Shown: positions 1 through 9,873 of the stretch, in pieces
How the letters are laid out: each line of letters begins with the position of its first letter
Numbering within the stretch: position 1 is the first letter of the stretch
From: Bacteroidota bacterium
GTDB taxonomy: Bacteria; Bacteroidota; Bacteroidia; Cytophagales; Cyclobacteriaceae
Assembly (NCBI GenBank): GCA_947470895.1
Contig: CANIVF010000032.1
Location: forward strand, 1 to 47,427
Reading direction: 5' to 3'
DNA: 47,427 nt
The notes under the pieces: generated by a model
What the model was told of the DNA's origin: nothing
The model's database searches: none
The model's input: the letters and a program-made list of their open reading frames with translations, nothing else
Translations under genes and position numbers: made by a program

Positions 1-3000
1 AGAAGGCAGTGGCGTCTCCAACATCAAACGTAGCAGATGGAGAAGACCCATCTGAAATATTACGTTGCAGATTACCTACAACATATTTTCCCGCACCAGC
101 ACCGGTTGACGATGCGGTGGTTGTTAAAATAAGCTTATTTGCTCCTGTAGTAAGGAGGCCGGATGTAAAGGTTAAGGCATCTGAAACCGTAGCATCCGTG
201 CCACTTAAAATCACACCCGCTGTATTATTGATGGTAAGTCCACCAAACGTGGTAGCGGTGCTTCCTGTTATACTTTGACTTGAGTTGATTGGTCCGTTTA
301 ATTCGATTGTATTTGCTGAAGTTGTAGTGCTATTGTTAGTCCAATCTCCTCTTACGTTTAGGGTAGCCGGAAATATTTTAGCGCCTGTTCCACTCAATAT
401 GATATTGTGAAAACCGCTGGTGGTAAAATTCGGATTGACGATGGTTTGTGCAACAGATCCATTAAAATCAACCGTGCTTTCCCCTGTAGCCGCATCTAAA
501 ATTCCAGACGTTGAAAGTGAAAGGGATCCTTTAATAGACGTGATTGTACTACTAGGTAAGGTAAGTTTTGCCCCATCGGCTACTGTTAAATTAAAGAATT
601 GAGACGTACCACTAATAACAGCGTTGGCATTTGAAAAAATGACTGTACTGGTACCTTCGTTAAAGATACCCTGATCATCCCATGCCGCTATGTCGGTAAC
701 AGTTAACGTACCAGTGCCTCCTTCTAAAATTCCGCCTGTAGCTATTTGAATTGATTCTATGGTTGTACTTGAAGGTAGTATCGGGTCATTTAAGGTTGTG
801 CTTGCATCTGGAATAAGTACATCAGTGGTAGAAATAGGTACAGCATTGCCTATCCAGTTTTCGTTAACATTCCAATCACCATCAAAGGCACCTAACCAAA
901 CGGTAAAAGAGGTTAGGTTCTGAGGCCCGATGGTCCAGTACTTGCTTCCAAAACTGGCTCCACCAGATGCCACATACGGAAGGCTTAAGTTATTTAGGGA
1001 AACCCAATTATTAATTGCATCCTGATTCGTGTGACCATGGGTTTGATCATCCACTACATCAAGGTGGTAATCATAGATATCCAGATTACCTTCTGTTAAA
1101 GCATTCAATTCGCTTTCCAGGTAGGAGAGGCGAAGAGAAATCTTGGTCGTTGAATTTCCTCCGCTTTGGGCAATATCATAATAGCGGTGAACGCTGGTGG
1201 GTAGCCAGGTGTGATCTGTTGTTAAAGTGATTTTTACTCGGATCCAACTTGGGATTGTTCCAGCCGAAATATTGATCACCGTATTTGGACTTCCAAAAGA
1301 ATAGGGAGTACCCAGGGAGAAACTATTTCGTTCCACAACACCAGTAACTTCTCCAGAGCCTGTAATGCTTGAGGCCGGGCCAAGTGTTAACACAAAGGCA
1401 CCGGTTTCTAGTGCTCCTTCAGTAGTCGAAACATTTGATTTATTCAGGTTTAAGATACCATTCACAGATAAATTACCACCAAGAGTTTTACTACCGTTAT
1501 CTGATATGGTGAGATTATTATAGGTAATGCCACCAGCTATAGCTTGAGCTGTTGATGCAGCAAATTCAACCGTGCCCGAAGTAAGCGTTGTAGTTGAAAA
1601 GCCAGGAAAGGTAGTAGCTGAAGCACCACCAAGTTTTAAAGTAGTGCCAGCTTCTTGAGTGAAGGTACCTGAGGCTGTAATTTGATTTCCGGCATCACTA
1701 AATGTAGTGGTGCCGGTAAGGGATAGATCAGTAACCGTGATCGCGCTGGCCAGGTTAACTCCGGCTGCATTACTGGCTGTAAGATTACCGAAAACAGTAG
1801 CAACCGATCCACCAATAGTTTGGCTTGCACTTCCATTGAATGTTACTGTGTTGGCCCCGGGAGTAAACGTTCCACCGTTGTTAGTCCAGTCTCCAATCAG
1901 GTTAAATGATCTGGATGGAGCGGTAAGTGTACCACTTGATAGGATTACATTACTGGTTGTAATATTTCCTGTGCTTCCTGTCAGTGTACCGCCTGAGATC
2001 GTTAAACCTCCCGTAAGCGTTTGAATATTGGTTGTGCTAATTGAGTATGTACCTCCGCTTACTGTTGTTAAACCGGCAACACTCAGGATTCTGTTAGCAG
2101 TATATGTTCCTTGATTGATTTCAAAATCATTGAGCATGTCCCATGTTCCTGCTGATCGTTGTAATATGCCTGCGCCACTTTTGGTGAGTTTGAAATTTCC
2201 TGCAATGGTTGAAGAGAACTGTAATGTTGCTGTTCCCGGGCTTAACGTTCCAGCACCCGTGAGGGTCAATGTACCGAATGATATCGTAGGAGTTCCACTT
2301 GCTACGTTGGTTCCGCTATTGATGGTTAACTCGAACGCTCCGAGGGTAAGCGTTCCGGCTGTGTGAGTAAATGCAGTACCGGATGTTCCTCTTCCAATAA
2401 GAATAGTGGAATTTGCATTGACCACAGTGTTATAGCCGGCAATATCGGAACCTGTATTAGTACCAGTTCTGATATCTAATGTTCCTCCATTTAAGGTAAG
2501 CGTACCGGCTGTTGTTCCCAGTGCCTGAGAATTACCAGCAATAAGAGTTCCAGCGCTGATCGTTGTACCACCCGTGTAAGTATTAGCAGCAGAAAGCAGG
2601 AGTGAACCAGATCCAGACTTAGTTAAAAGCAGCCCGGTTATATTCTCCGAGATTACTCCCGAGATGGTTAAGGTATTACTTTGAATGGTTGCTGTGGTAT
2701 TTGCACGTAGGTTAATAGCACCACTTGTACCACTCAGAGTTAACGGCTGAGTACCGATGAAAGTAAAGTTATTATAGAACCTTATGTCATTAGTAACCGT
2801 AATTGCCGAGGCAGAAGTATTATCAAAACTAATGGCAGAATTGAGTGTTTGTCCTATCCTGAAAGTTCCTGTTCCCAGCGCAGCTGCGTTTTGGATATTG
2901 ACAATTCCACCGTTCAAAGAAAAATCACCACTATAAGTATTAACTCCGGATAAAGTAAGTGCTCCGGCACCATTTTTTGTCAGCGCCCTAGTACCCGAGA

Positions 3001-6000
3001 TGATACCTCCAATAGTGAGGTTTCCTCCAGCGGTATTTATCGTGTTATTCTGACTCATTGTAACTGCACCAGTTCCCAAATTCAGATTGTTGGTTCCAGT
3101 AAAATTAAATTGTGTGCCACCCCATGTAATGGGGTTATTGCTTGATACCGTAACGGATGCCCCAGATGTATTATCAATCGTTCCACCACTAATGGTAAAC
3201 CTGCCTGCGGTCACTCCAATTGCTGTCGCACTATTGATGTTTAATGTTCCGGCAGAGAGTGTTGTACCACCAGCATAGATGTTGGCACCAGCCAGAGTTA
3301 AGGTGCCGGCTCCTGCTTTGATTAGTGTGCCGGTTCCCGAAATCACTCCACTTAAACTGAGCTCACTGGCTGAAACTGTAATTGTTCTCGATCCTGTGAG
3401 GGTTACAGCACCAGAAATACTGAGGTTATTCGTTCCGGTAAAGGTGAAATTGTTAGAAGCCCAGGTTTGGTTGTTGGAAATGGTGAGCGGCCCACCAGAG
3501 GTATTGTCGAGCGTAGACGTTCCGGTAATTGAAAGTGATCCAGATCCAAGGGCAGTCGCATTATTGATATTGAGCGTGCCTGCACTAAGTGTGGTCGTAC
3601 CTGTGTACGTATTAGCTCCGGATAAAGTAAGTGTACTGGCTCCAGATCTTGTGAAGGATAAAATACCACCGGTTCCATTTTGAATAATACCTGAGAATAT
3701 TGTCGAAGCAGGGGTTGCTCCGGAAGAGGTTAATGTAACAGCTCCGACACCTGAATTAGTGATGGTTCCCGCACCGGCAATGGTTCCAATTGTTTCACTA
3801 AAACCATTCAAGTCAAAAATAGCTCCGGTGGCTATGGTTAACGCACCTGTGGGTATTGAATTAGCGGCTCCTAATGAAATTGTACCCACATTAATGGTGG
3901 TTGTGCCCGTGTAGGTGTTTGCGCCTGAAAGAGTGAGTGTACCTGCGCCATTTTTAACTAACGAAATGGCACTTTGAATGATACCTGAGAATGAAGTACT
4001 GGTTGCATCACCACCCACCGTTAATGTAGGCGTTCCACTTGTGCTGCCGATTGTACCGACACCAGCAATTGAACCTGTAGTGTAGCTGGTTCCCGCTAAA
4101 CCTACTACGTGTGTAGCGTTAACAGTTACGCTACTTGAAGCACCGGGATAAGTAAGGCCTTCGATATCAGTTCCGATAAATCCCCATGTAGCTGAGGCAT
4201 TCCAATTGCCCGAGGCTGCTGAACTAAAGCTACTGCCTGCCGGGCTGGCATCGGGCACAACTTCCCCGTCTGGTAATTGTTTGGACGCAAAATAATTTGA
4301 TCCATCAAAAAACTTAAATCCATTTTTCTGAAGGGTCGTGAATGTTGCACTGGTGCCAACGTAGATTTTGCCAGCTGATGAGGCACCGGTATTATAATCT
4401 CCTAACCAGCCATTAATAACAATAAAGCGGTTGAGAGTAAAAACTCCTACGCTCGCAAAGGTTAAGGTATGCGAACCAGTGCCTAAGGTGATGGTGGCAT
4501 TATTGGTGGGTAGTAACAATTGCCCAAATGATGAATTGTAACCTGTGGTTGACCCTGTCGCTAGCGTTCCATTATTCAAGGTTAAATTTCCACCACCTGA
4601 AATGGCGTTGTCGATTCCCAATTCGATGGTACCACCGGAAATAGTAGTTATTCCGGTATAGGTATTAACACTTGAAAGAGTAAGCTTTCCTGTTCCAGTC
4701 TTAGTGAGTGCAATCGCGTTTTGAATAACCCCGGAAAATGTGGTAGAGGTATTGCTTCCTCCTGTTGAAACGGTGGCTAGTGCTCCACTATTAGAAATCG
4801 GTCCTGATCCAGTCAGTTCACCTGCTGTAATCGCAAAAGCATTAATATCAAGTGTACTGGTTACAGTTAAATTAGTGCTAGCAGTAAGAATACCGCCAGC
4901 AGTCTTAGTTCCACTACCAGCAAGTGTTAAATTTTGATAAGTTCCTGATTTTATTGTTTGAGGTCCAGCACCATTATAATTCACCGTGTTTCCTGTTCCG
5001 GTTGCAGTTAATGTTGTAATTCCTGACGTTCCTCCGATATTCAGAACATCACTTGCACCCTGTGTTAAACCACCTGTGCCACTTAATGCAGTGTCAACGG
5101 TTAACGTACCATTATTAGTTACTGTGATACCTGTTATTGTTACACTTGGAATACTTAAAGTACCAGTTAAACTTTGATTAGTTGTCTGAAAGGTATAAAC
5201 ACCAGATCCTGCTGTAAATGTTCCATTATTTGTAATACCTCCAGCAAAAGAAACAGGTGAATTACCTGAGTTATTCCACGTTGCACCTGTACTTACTGTG
5301 ACCAAACCACTAAATAATTTAGCACCAGTAGCAGAACTAATTGTTAAGGTACCACTTATTCCAGCTCCAACAGTTGTTGCTCCTGTTACGGTTAATGCAT
5401 AATCTGCAGCCGTAAATGTGGTTCCATCTCCAACGGTCAATGCACCTCCAATAGTCAATCCTACTACAGTTGCTGTGGTAGCTGTTCCACTTAATGCCAA
5501 ATTACCAGTAATGGATGTTGTACCGGTTTGTAAGGTCTTAGCTCCTGATCCTGATAATCCTAAATTTACATAGTTAGTATTATACACTGTTTGCGCAGCT
5601 CCTGTATAGTTTACTGTATTACTTGCAGCACTGGCAGTTAATGTGGTAATGGTTGATGCTCCTCCAATATTTAATACCGCACTAGTTCCTTGTGTCAAGG
5701 TGCCTGCGCCACTTAAATCACCTGCTAATGTGGTTGTTCCATTATTTGTTAATGTTCCCACAACCGAACTTGTTCCTGCTACAGCTAATGTAAATGTTGC
5801 TGCATTCGTCAGGGTTGTTCCTGTTCCAACTGTTAAATCACCACCAATTGCTAATCCTACCACTGTTTGTGCTGCTGCGGTACCACTTAGGGTTAAGTTG
5901 CCAGCTATGCTTGTTGTTCCGGTTTGTAGGGTCTTTGTTCCACTACCTGATAGCGTCAGGTTTCCAAGATAATTAACTCCTCTTACATTCTGAGCGGCAC

Positions 6001-7894
6001 CGTTATAATTGACGGTGCTACCGGCAAACGTGGTCAATGTACCACCCACTGTGCCTGAGGACATCAGTTGACCAGCAACATTTAGTGTTCCTGCGCCAGA
6101 AAAAATAACGGAAGCACTTGCACCCGTATTGTCTGTGGTAATATCACCTGAAACGGTGACAGTTCCTGTTGAAATCGTAAGCTGATGTCTTACATTAGTA
6201 CCACCATTTGTGAATGCAATACTCCCAACATTCAAAGTGCCAGCACCTACATTCAAGGTATTTATATTCGTGCCTTGCCTCGGGATAGTAATAGTCTCTG
6301 GTACTGTTAACGTAATTCCCGAGTTGATGCTAACTGTTGAGGAAGCGGTCGAAGCTTGAAGAAATGACAAAGATCCGCAATTTGCATTGGCAGTAACTGT
6401 TACCGTATGACCAGAAGAAATAGTAACTACATCTCCTGCGCCCGGAAATATTCCTATGCCAACAGCCGCACCACCCGATGATAATGACCAAGTCGTGTTG
6501 GTATTCCAGTTTCCTGTTGCCCTGGAATAGAACTGGGCAGTAGCCACCGTTACTAAACCCGTTGTAGCGGCAAAAAAGGTATCGTTTTTATTGGTAGCGG
6601 CCGATGTGGTGCTGCCCCAGGTTCCGGAGAGTTGATTGACACCACCTAACAAAAGGGCATTGGCCGAGTGGGTCGTAATGGTTCCAAGATTGGCCACCGC
6701 TGTTCCTGTGATGGAAAGATTCCCATTGACAGTTGTGGCGACACTGAATGTTTTGGCGCCCGAGGTGGCCAACGTCAGGTTGTTGAATATAGTAGAACTC
6801 GAGCCTCCAATGCTTTGGATGCCCGCCCGATTTAGGTTGATGGTACTTCCTGTGTTATTAAACGTAGCTCCGTTATTAATCCAGTTGCCTGCTACGTTGT
6901 GTGTAAATGCACCGGCTGTAAAGGAAGTGCCTGCTCCCAATGTTATGTTACCACCACATGTGAGTGCAGCCGTAGCAGTAGTTGCTGCTGAACCGGATAA
7001 GGTGAAGTTGCCACCAATGGCGGTTACGCCAGTAAGCGTTTTTATTCCACTTCCCGAAAGGGTAAGATGATTATAAGTATAAACGCCAACGGTCTGAGCA
7101 GTGCCATTATAATTCACAGTACCTGTAGATCTAGTAAAAGTACCACCGCTCATATTTCCCCCGACATTTAATGTGCCTGCTCCTGTGAAGGTGAAAACAT
7201 CGTTACTACCCATGGTGATATTGCCGGTTACGGACACTGTTCCCGTAGATAGCGTTAAACCCGAGATTCGGTCTGCATTACTCGTAGCTGTCACGTCAAT
7301 GGAAGCAGCGGAAAGACTACCTGCACCAACTGCCAAGATTTTATCATCTCCAGTACCTGTTCCTGCGCCAATAGAAATACCATTGGTAACGGTTAAGCTA
7401 TTGGTTCCACTTATCGTAACTGTAACAGCAGCATTTCCACCACTCATTGTAAAACTATTACAAACCGCTGCAGTATTCACAGAAGGATTATCATTGGCTC
7501 CAGGAACACTATTTGGAATAACTACATCATGGGCAGACGTTGGAACTAAATTTAAGGACCAGTTTGCAGCCGTATTCCAGTTGGCATCGGTTGAACCATC
7601 CCACGTGTTCGTTTGTCCAAAGGCATTGCCTGATAAAAACAAATTTGCCATCACCATGAGTGTGGCTACAATCGTGGATCGTAGCATCAAAGTCTTTTTA
7701 TTGTTTTCCAAGGCACTTTCCTTTTCAAGAAACAGGGAAGGGGATGATTTTTGAGCCTTGCTGGTTGAAGCACAAGAGCCGCTTTCGTGATCCTTCTGAG
7801 ATAAAGCCATTTTCATATAGTTATTCCAAGATAATTGTCTAGGTAAAATACCGTTTACCAGCCCATGTAATGTTTTCAGAACTTTGTTATTCAT
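1..7894 (-). CDS. Giant secreted beta-strand repeat protein (partial, C-terminus off window)
   Basis: One minus-strand frame runs to the left edge; I read it at several widely spaced points and found it open and in register throughout, giving more than 2,600 residues. The body is Gly/Thr/Ser/Asn-rich with recurring units of the form TKSGAGTLTLSGANTYTG followed by TTISGGTL, the autotransporter-associated beta-strand repeat (PATR) signature, plus a second recurring module containing TVNYNGAAQTV and LTLSGSGTKTL. Such proteins fold as long beta-solenoids and act outside the cell as adhesins or surface fibres. A signal-peptide-like stretch (LRSTIVATLMVMANLFLSG, then NAFGQ) begins about 70 residues after the chosen ATG. 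Other starts are ATG at 7951 (19 residues longer), 7816 and 7687 (directly before the signal peptide); none has a clear ribosome binding site. In this phylum the missing C-terminus would be expected to carry a type IX sorting domain. The ligand is unknown. Confidence 0.85.
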   Translation of the reverse strand, partial: MNNKVLKTLHGLVNGILPRQLSWNNYMKMALSQKDHESGSCASTSKAQKSSPSLFLEKESALENNKKTLMLRSTIVATLMVMANLFLSGNAFGQTNTWDGSTDANWNTAANWSLNLVPTSAHDVVIPNSVPGANDNPSVNTAAVCNSFTMSGGNAAVTVTISGTNSLTVTNGISIGAGTGTGDDKILAVGAGSLSAASIDVTATSNADRISGLTLSTGTVSVTGNITMGSNDVFTFTGAGTLNVGGNMSGGTFTRSTGTVNYNGTAQTVGVYTYNHLTLSGSGIKTLTGVTAIGGNFTLSGSAATTATAALTCGGNITLGAGTSFTAGAFTHNVAGNWINNGATFNNTGSTINLNRAGIQSIGGSSSTIFNNLTLATSGAKTFSVATTVNGNLSITGTAVANLGTITTHSANALLLGGVNQLSGTWGSTTSAATNKNDTFFAATTGLVTVATAQFYSRATGNWNTNTTWSLSSGGAAVGIGIFPGAGDVVTISSGHTVTVTANANCGSLSFLQASTASSTVSINSGITLTVPETITIPRQGTNINTLNVGAGTLNVGSIAFTNGGTNVRHQLTISTGTVTVSGDITTDNTGASASVIFSGAGTLNVAGQLMSSGTVGGTLTTFAGSTVNYNGAAQNVRGVNYLGNLTLSGSGTKTLQTGTTSIAGNLTLSGTAAAQTVVGLAIGGDLTVGTGTTLTNAATFTLAVAGTSSVVGTLTNNGTTTLAGDLSGAGTLTQGTSAVLNIGGASTITTLTASAASNTVNYTGAAQTVYNTNYVNLGLSGSGAKTLQTGTTSITGNLALSGTATTATVVGLTIGGALTVGDGTTFTAADYALTVTGATTVGAGISGTLTISSATGAKLFSGLVTVSTGATWNNSGNSPVSFAGGITNNGTFTAGSGVYTFQTTNQSLTGTLSIPSVTITGITVTNNGTLTVDTALSGTGGLTQGASDVLNIGGTSGITTLTATGTGNTVNYNGAGPQTIKSGTYQNLTLAGSGTKTAGGILTASTNLTVTSTLDINAFAITAGELTGSGPISNSGALATVSTGGSNTSTTFSGVIQNAIALTKTGTGKLTLSSVNTYTGITTISGGTIELGIDNAISGGGNLTLNNGTLATGSTTGYNSSFGQLLLPTNNATITLGTGSHTLTFASVGVFTLNRFIVINGWLGDYNTGASSAGKIYVGTSATFTTLQKNGFKFFDGSNYFASKQLPDGEVVPDASPAGSSFSSAASGNWNASATWGFIGTDIEGLTYPGASSSVTVNATHVVGLAGTSYTTGSIAGVGTIGSTSGTPTLTVGGDATSTSFSGIIQSAISLVKNGAGTLTLSGANTYTGTTTINVGTISLGAANSIPTGALTIATGAIFDLNGFSETIGTIAGAGTITNSGVGAVTLTSSGATPASTIFSGIIQNGTGGILSFTRSGASTLTLSGANTYTGTTTLSAGTLNINNATALGSGSLSITGTSTLDNTSGGPLTISNNQTWASNNFTFTGTNNLSISGAVTLTGSRTITVSASELSLSGVISGTGTLIKAGAGTLTLAGANIYAGGTTLSAGTLNINSATAIGVTAGRFTISGGTIDNTSGASVTVSSNNPITWGGTQFNFTGTNNLNLGTGAVTMSQNNTINTAGGNLTIGGIISGTRALTKNGAGALTLSGVNTYSGDFSLNGGIVNIQNAAALGTGTFRIGQTLNSAISFDNTSASAITVTNDIRFYNNFTFIGTQPLTLSGTSGAINLRANTTATIQSNTLTISGVISENITGLLLTKSGSGSLLLSAANTYTGGTTISAGTLIAGNSQALGTTAGTLTLNGGTLDIRTGTNTGSDIAGYNTVVNANSTILIGRGTSGTAFTHTAGTLTLGAFELTINSGTNVASGTPTISFGTLTLTGAGTLSPGTATLQFSSTIAGNFKLTKSGAGILQRSAGTWDMLNDFEINQGTYTANRILSVAGLTTVSGGTYSISTTNIQTLTGGLTISGGTLTGSTGNITTSNVILSSGTLTAPSRSFNLIGDWTNNGGTFTPGANTVTFNGSASQTIGGSVATVFGNLTASNAAGVNLASAITVTDLSLTGTTTFSDAGNQITASGTFTQEAGTTLKLGGASATTFPGFSTTTLTSGTVEFAASTAQAIAGGITYNNLTISDNGSKTLGGNLSVNGILNLNKSNVSTTEGALETGAFVLTLGPASSITGSGEVTGVVERNSFSLGTPYSFGSPNTVINISAGTIPSWIRVKITLTTDHTWLPTSVHRYYDIAQSGGNSTTKISLRLSYLESELNALTEGNLDIYDYHLDVVDDQTHGHTNQDAINNWVSLNNLSLPYVASGGASFGSKYWTIGPQNLTSFTVWLGAFDGDWNVNENWIGNAVPISTTDVLIPDASTTLNDPILPSSTTIESIQIATGGILEGGTGTLTVTDIAAWDDQGIFNEGTSTVIFSNANAVISGTSQFFNLTVADGAKLTLPSSTITSIKGSLSLSTSGILDAATGESTVDFNGSVAQTIVNPNFTTSGFHNIILSGTGAKIFPATLNVRGDWTNNSTTTSANTIELNGPINSSQSITGSTATTFGGLTINNTAGVILSGTDATVSDALTFTSGLLTTGANKLILTTTASSTGAGAGKYVVGNLQRNISDGSSPSATFDVGDATAF

Positions 7895-7976
7895 AAGAGG
7901 TAAGGAAATGCTGATTAATCGGTTTTGTTTGATTTGTGCCCTGGCAACCATAGTTTCTCGTTTAGGGTTTCAGTTT

Positions 7977-8276
7977 TTAATATGAGTAAAAAGCATTAAC
8001 AGTGAAGTGTTTTGCTCCGATCGCAAGAGCAGGATTGTGGTTGATTGGAACCGGTGCCGTAGTGGTTCCAGAAGTTGCGATTGTAATGCCCGCAACACCA
8101 TAGTGATCGAGCTCCCCGCCAGGCAGTGGCACCAGGCTTATGATTGATTCCTGATCGGGCATATTTGTTAGATTTCTAGCATTTAACGAAATATTTGAAG
8201 TATGAATGACAACTAGAGTTGTAGTCTTTTGCTCTATTTGGTGTTGTCGTAGCTGTAGTTTGCAACTAACCTTCAC
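7977..8276 (-). CDS. Short hypothetical ORF upstream of the giant protein gene
   Basis: A 99-codon frame starting at GTG ends 25 bp before the 7951 ATG of the giant repeat protein, in the same direction. I do not recognise it. The N-terminal third is Gln/Lys/Thr-rich and has no obvious signal peptide; the C-terminal part (GVAGITIATSGTTTAPVPIN) resembles a secreted beta-rich protein, so this could be a remnant of such a gene. A non-ATG start and no recognisable ribosome binding site keep confidence low. It may equally be part of the untranslated leader of the giant gene. Confidence 0.25.
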   Translation of the reverse strand: MKVSCKLQLRQHQIEQKTTTLVVIHTSNISLNARNLTNMPDQESIISLVPLPGGELDHYGVAGITIATSGTTTAPVPINHNPALAIGAKHFTVNAFYSY

Positions 8277-8698
8277 AAGTTATCTACTGTGGTGTTCTTG
8301 TGATGTAGTAAAATGACTACAATCGCAATTGACTTTTTTCTTATTTATTTCAAAAAACACCACCAATGACGCGAATAGTACTCGCGTACTATCCAGGTAC
8401 TAAATGCTACGAAAAACACTTCTGCATGGTTTAAAAATGAGTTTTTGTATTCTAACAGCCTTCCTGAGGATCCGGCATCAGATCATTTTTAAGGGCCTGC
8501 TTTTATGTTTCAACTAGATTACTTCCATCAGTAAAGTAACGGGTAACCAATACCCGACCCATCGAAACAATGGGTGTTTAGTTGAATTGCGAAATTTTAC
8601 TGACCCAAAAGTTGTTTACCACCCAACCTGAAATTCGGATCGAGGAATCTTAGTTTGCATAAACGGACTCATTTGAATAATGAACCTACGTTGAAAAT
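8277..8698. other. Gene-free stretch rich in small inverted repeats
   Basis: No convincing coding frame on either strand over about 420 bp. It holds several short stem-loops: TGTAGT/ACTACA (8304-8321), ATAGTAC/GTACTAT with loop TCGC (8375-8392), CGGGTA/TACCCG with loop ACCAA (8540-8556) and, directly abutting, ACCCAT/ATGGGT with a 7-nt loop (8557-8575). None has a clear T-tract. The region separates two minus-strand genes, so it may be the leader of the giant gene, the tail of the TPR gene, or an uncharacterised structured RNA. Confidence 0.45.
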
Positions 8699-9013
8699 TC
8701 AATCCGTAAGATTTTGAATGGCACTTTGAAGTTCCCGAAGAGTTTTTGAGTCAGATTTTCTTTTCGCGAGATCAACACCTTTGGTTAAAATCTCCATGGC
8801 CTTTGCTTCATTGGCCAACTCCGCGTAACATGTTGCTGCCGTATAATAGACAGGCAAATATTCGGGATGGTTGATCAGCACAGCATCAAAAAGCTCAGCA
8901 GCCTTTAGAGGATCAGTTTCAAGATATTCCAACGCCAATGCATAATAGTTGAACGGATCGCCCGGATCTTCTTCCATGAATTTCTCAAGCATATTAATAC
9001 GCGTATGATTCAT
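8699..9013 (-). CDS. Small tetratricopeptide-repeat protein
   Basis: 104 residues made almost entirely of TPR-like helices: a first repeat near residues 20-50 (YYALALEYLETDPLKAAELF) and a second near 53-86 (PVYYTAATCYAELANEAKAM). TPR units bind other proteins; no enzyme domain, signal peptide or membrane segment is present, so this should be a cytoplasmic scaffold or adaptor. It is divergent from etfB across about 108 bp and is preceded by a TAAATTTG box. Its partner cannot be deduced from the context. Confidence 0.8.
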   Translation of the reverse strand: MNHTRINMLEKFMEEDPGDPFNYYALALEYLETDPLKAAELFDAVLINHPEYLPVYYTAATCYAELANEAKAMEILTKGVDLAKRKSDSKTLRELQSAIQNLTD

Positions 9014-9068
9014 CCGTTTTTTAAGTTTTTTAGTGCCTTAGTTAAGATTTTATCTTATATCTTCAGGC

Positions 9069-9076
9069 CAAATTTA
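9069..9076 (-). promoter_or_regulatory. Putative -7 box of the TPR gene
   Basis: Read on the minus strand this is TAAATTTG, an exact match to the Bacteroidota primary-sigma -7 consensus TAnnTTTG, about 55 bp upstream of the TPR start. No good -33 TTG lies at the usual 19-21 bp distance. Confidence 0.35.
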
Positions 9077-9121
9077 AGCCCAAAAAGGCAATAGTTTGAA
9101 AGTCATTTTATTAGCGCTGTT

Positions 9122-9856
9122 ATGAAGATATTAGTTTGTATTTCGCACGTGCCCGACACGACTTCAAAAATCAATTTTGTTGAAAACAATACCAGGTTTG
9201 ATACCACAGGTGTTCAATTTATCATCGGGCCTTATGATGATTATGCCTTAGCCCGAGCCATTGAGATCAAAGAAGAGACACCTGGTACTACCGTTACGGT
9301 GATCAATGTGGGCACGGCAGAAACAGAACCAACGATCAGAAAAGCATTGGCCATCGGAGCCGATGACGCCATCCGTGTAAACGCGGAGCCAACAGATTCA
9401 TTTTTTGTAGCCGAGCAAATTGCCGAGCATGCCAAAGGCTTTGATCTGATTCTTATGGGAAGGGAATCCATCGACTACAACAGTGGCGTTGTTCACGCCA
9501 TGGTGGGCGACTTATTAGGTTTACCTTCCGTTTCTGCCGTGATGAAACTAGAGATTGAAGGAACCAAAGTGAAGATGAGCCGCGAGATTGAAGGCGGTAA
9601 GGAGCAAGTGGAGGCGAGCTTGCCTTTGGTGGCAGGATGTCAGGAGCCGATTGCAGAATGGAAAATTCCTAATATGCGCGGTATTATGTCGGCCAGAACA
9701 AAGCCGTTGAAAGTGGTAGAAGCTAAAGCTACGCAAGCACAAGCGACACTTCAAAAATTTGAATTGCCAGCACCAAAAGGAGCGGTTAAGATGATTTCGG
9801 CAGACGATGTAGCCGAATTGGTTACAAGACTTAAAAACGAGGCGAAGGTACTTTAA
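9122..9856 (+). CDS. etfB: Electron transfer flavoprotein beta subunit
   Basis: The 244-residue protein has the ETF beta/FixA fold from its first strand (MKILVCISHVPDTTSKI) and the AMP-binding region typical of the small ETF subunit (LILMGRESIDYNSGVVHAMV, then GDLLGLPSVSAV). With EtfA it forms the soluble FAD heterodimer that accepts electrons from acyl-CoA dehydrogenases and passes them to an ETF:quinone oxidoreductase. etfA starts 17 bp downstream in the same direction, so the two are almost certainly one operon. No dehydrogenase or quinone oxidoreductase gene is nearby, so the electron donor is not shown by context. Confidence 0.96.
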   Translation: MKILVCISHVPDTTSKINFVENNTRFDTTGVQFIIGPYDDYALARAIEIKEETPGTTVTVINVGTAETEPTIRKALAIGADDAIRVNAEPTDSFFVAEQIAEHAKGFDLILMGRESIDYNSGVVHAMVGDLLGLPSVSAVMKLEIEGTKVKMSREIEGGKEQVEASLPLVAGCQEPIAEWKIPNMRGIMSARTKPLKVVEAKATQAQATLQKFELPAPKGAVKMISADDVAELVTRLKNEAKVL

Positions 9857-9873
9857 TTCAAAAAACAAGAATT

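Noticed and set aside
9..7754. Many plus-strand frames of 60-193 codons rich in Val/Pro/Leu
   Set aside because: They lie opposite the single long minus-strand frame of the repeat protein and are its mirror: Thr/Ser/Gly/Asn-rich repeats read backwards as Val/Pro-rich peptides. No starts, operon logic or families.
1..7951. Frameshift or split of the giant gene
   Set aside because: Codon register was the same (first codon base at positions giving remainder 1 on division by 3) at 7.9, 4.5, 2.0 and 0.06 kb, with sensible protein between.
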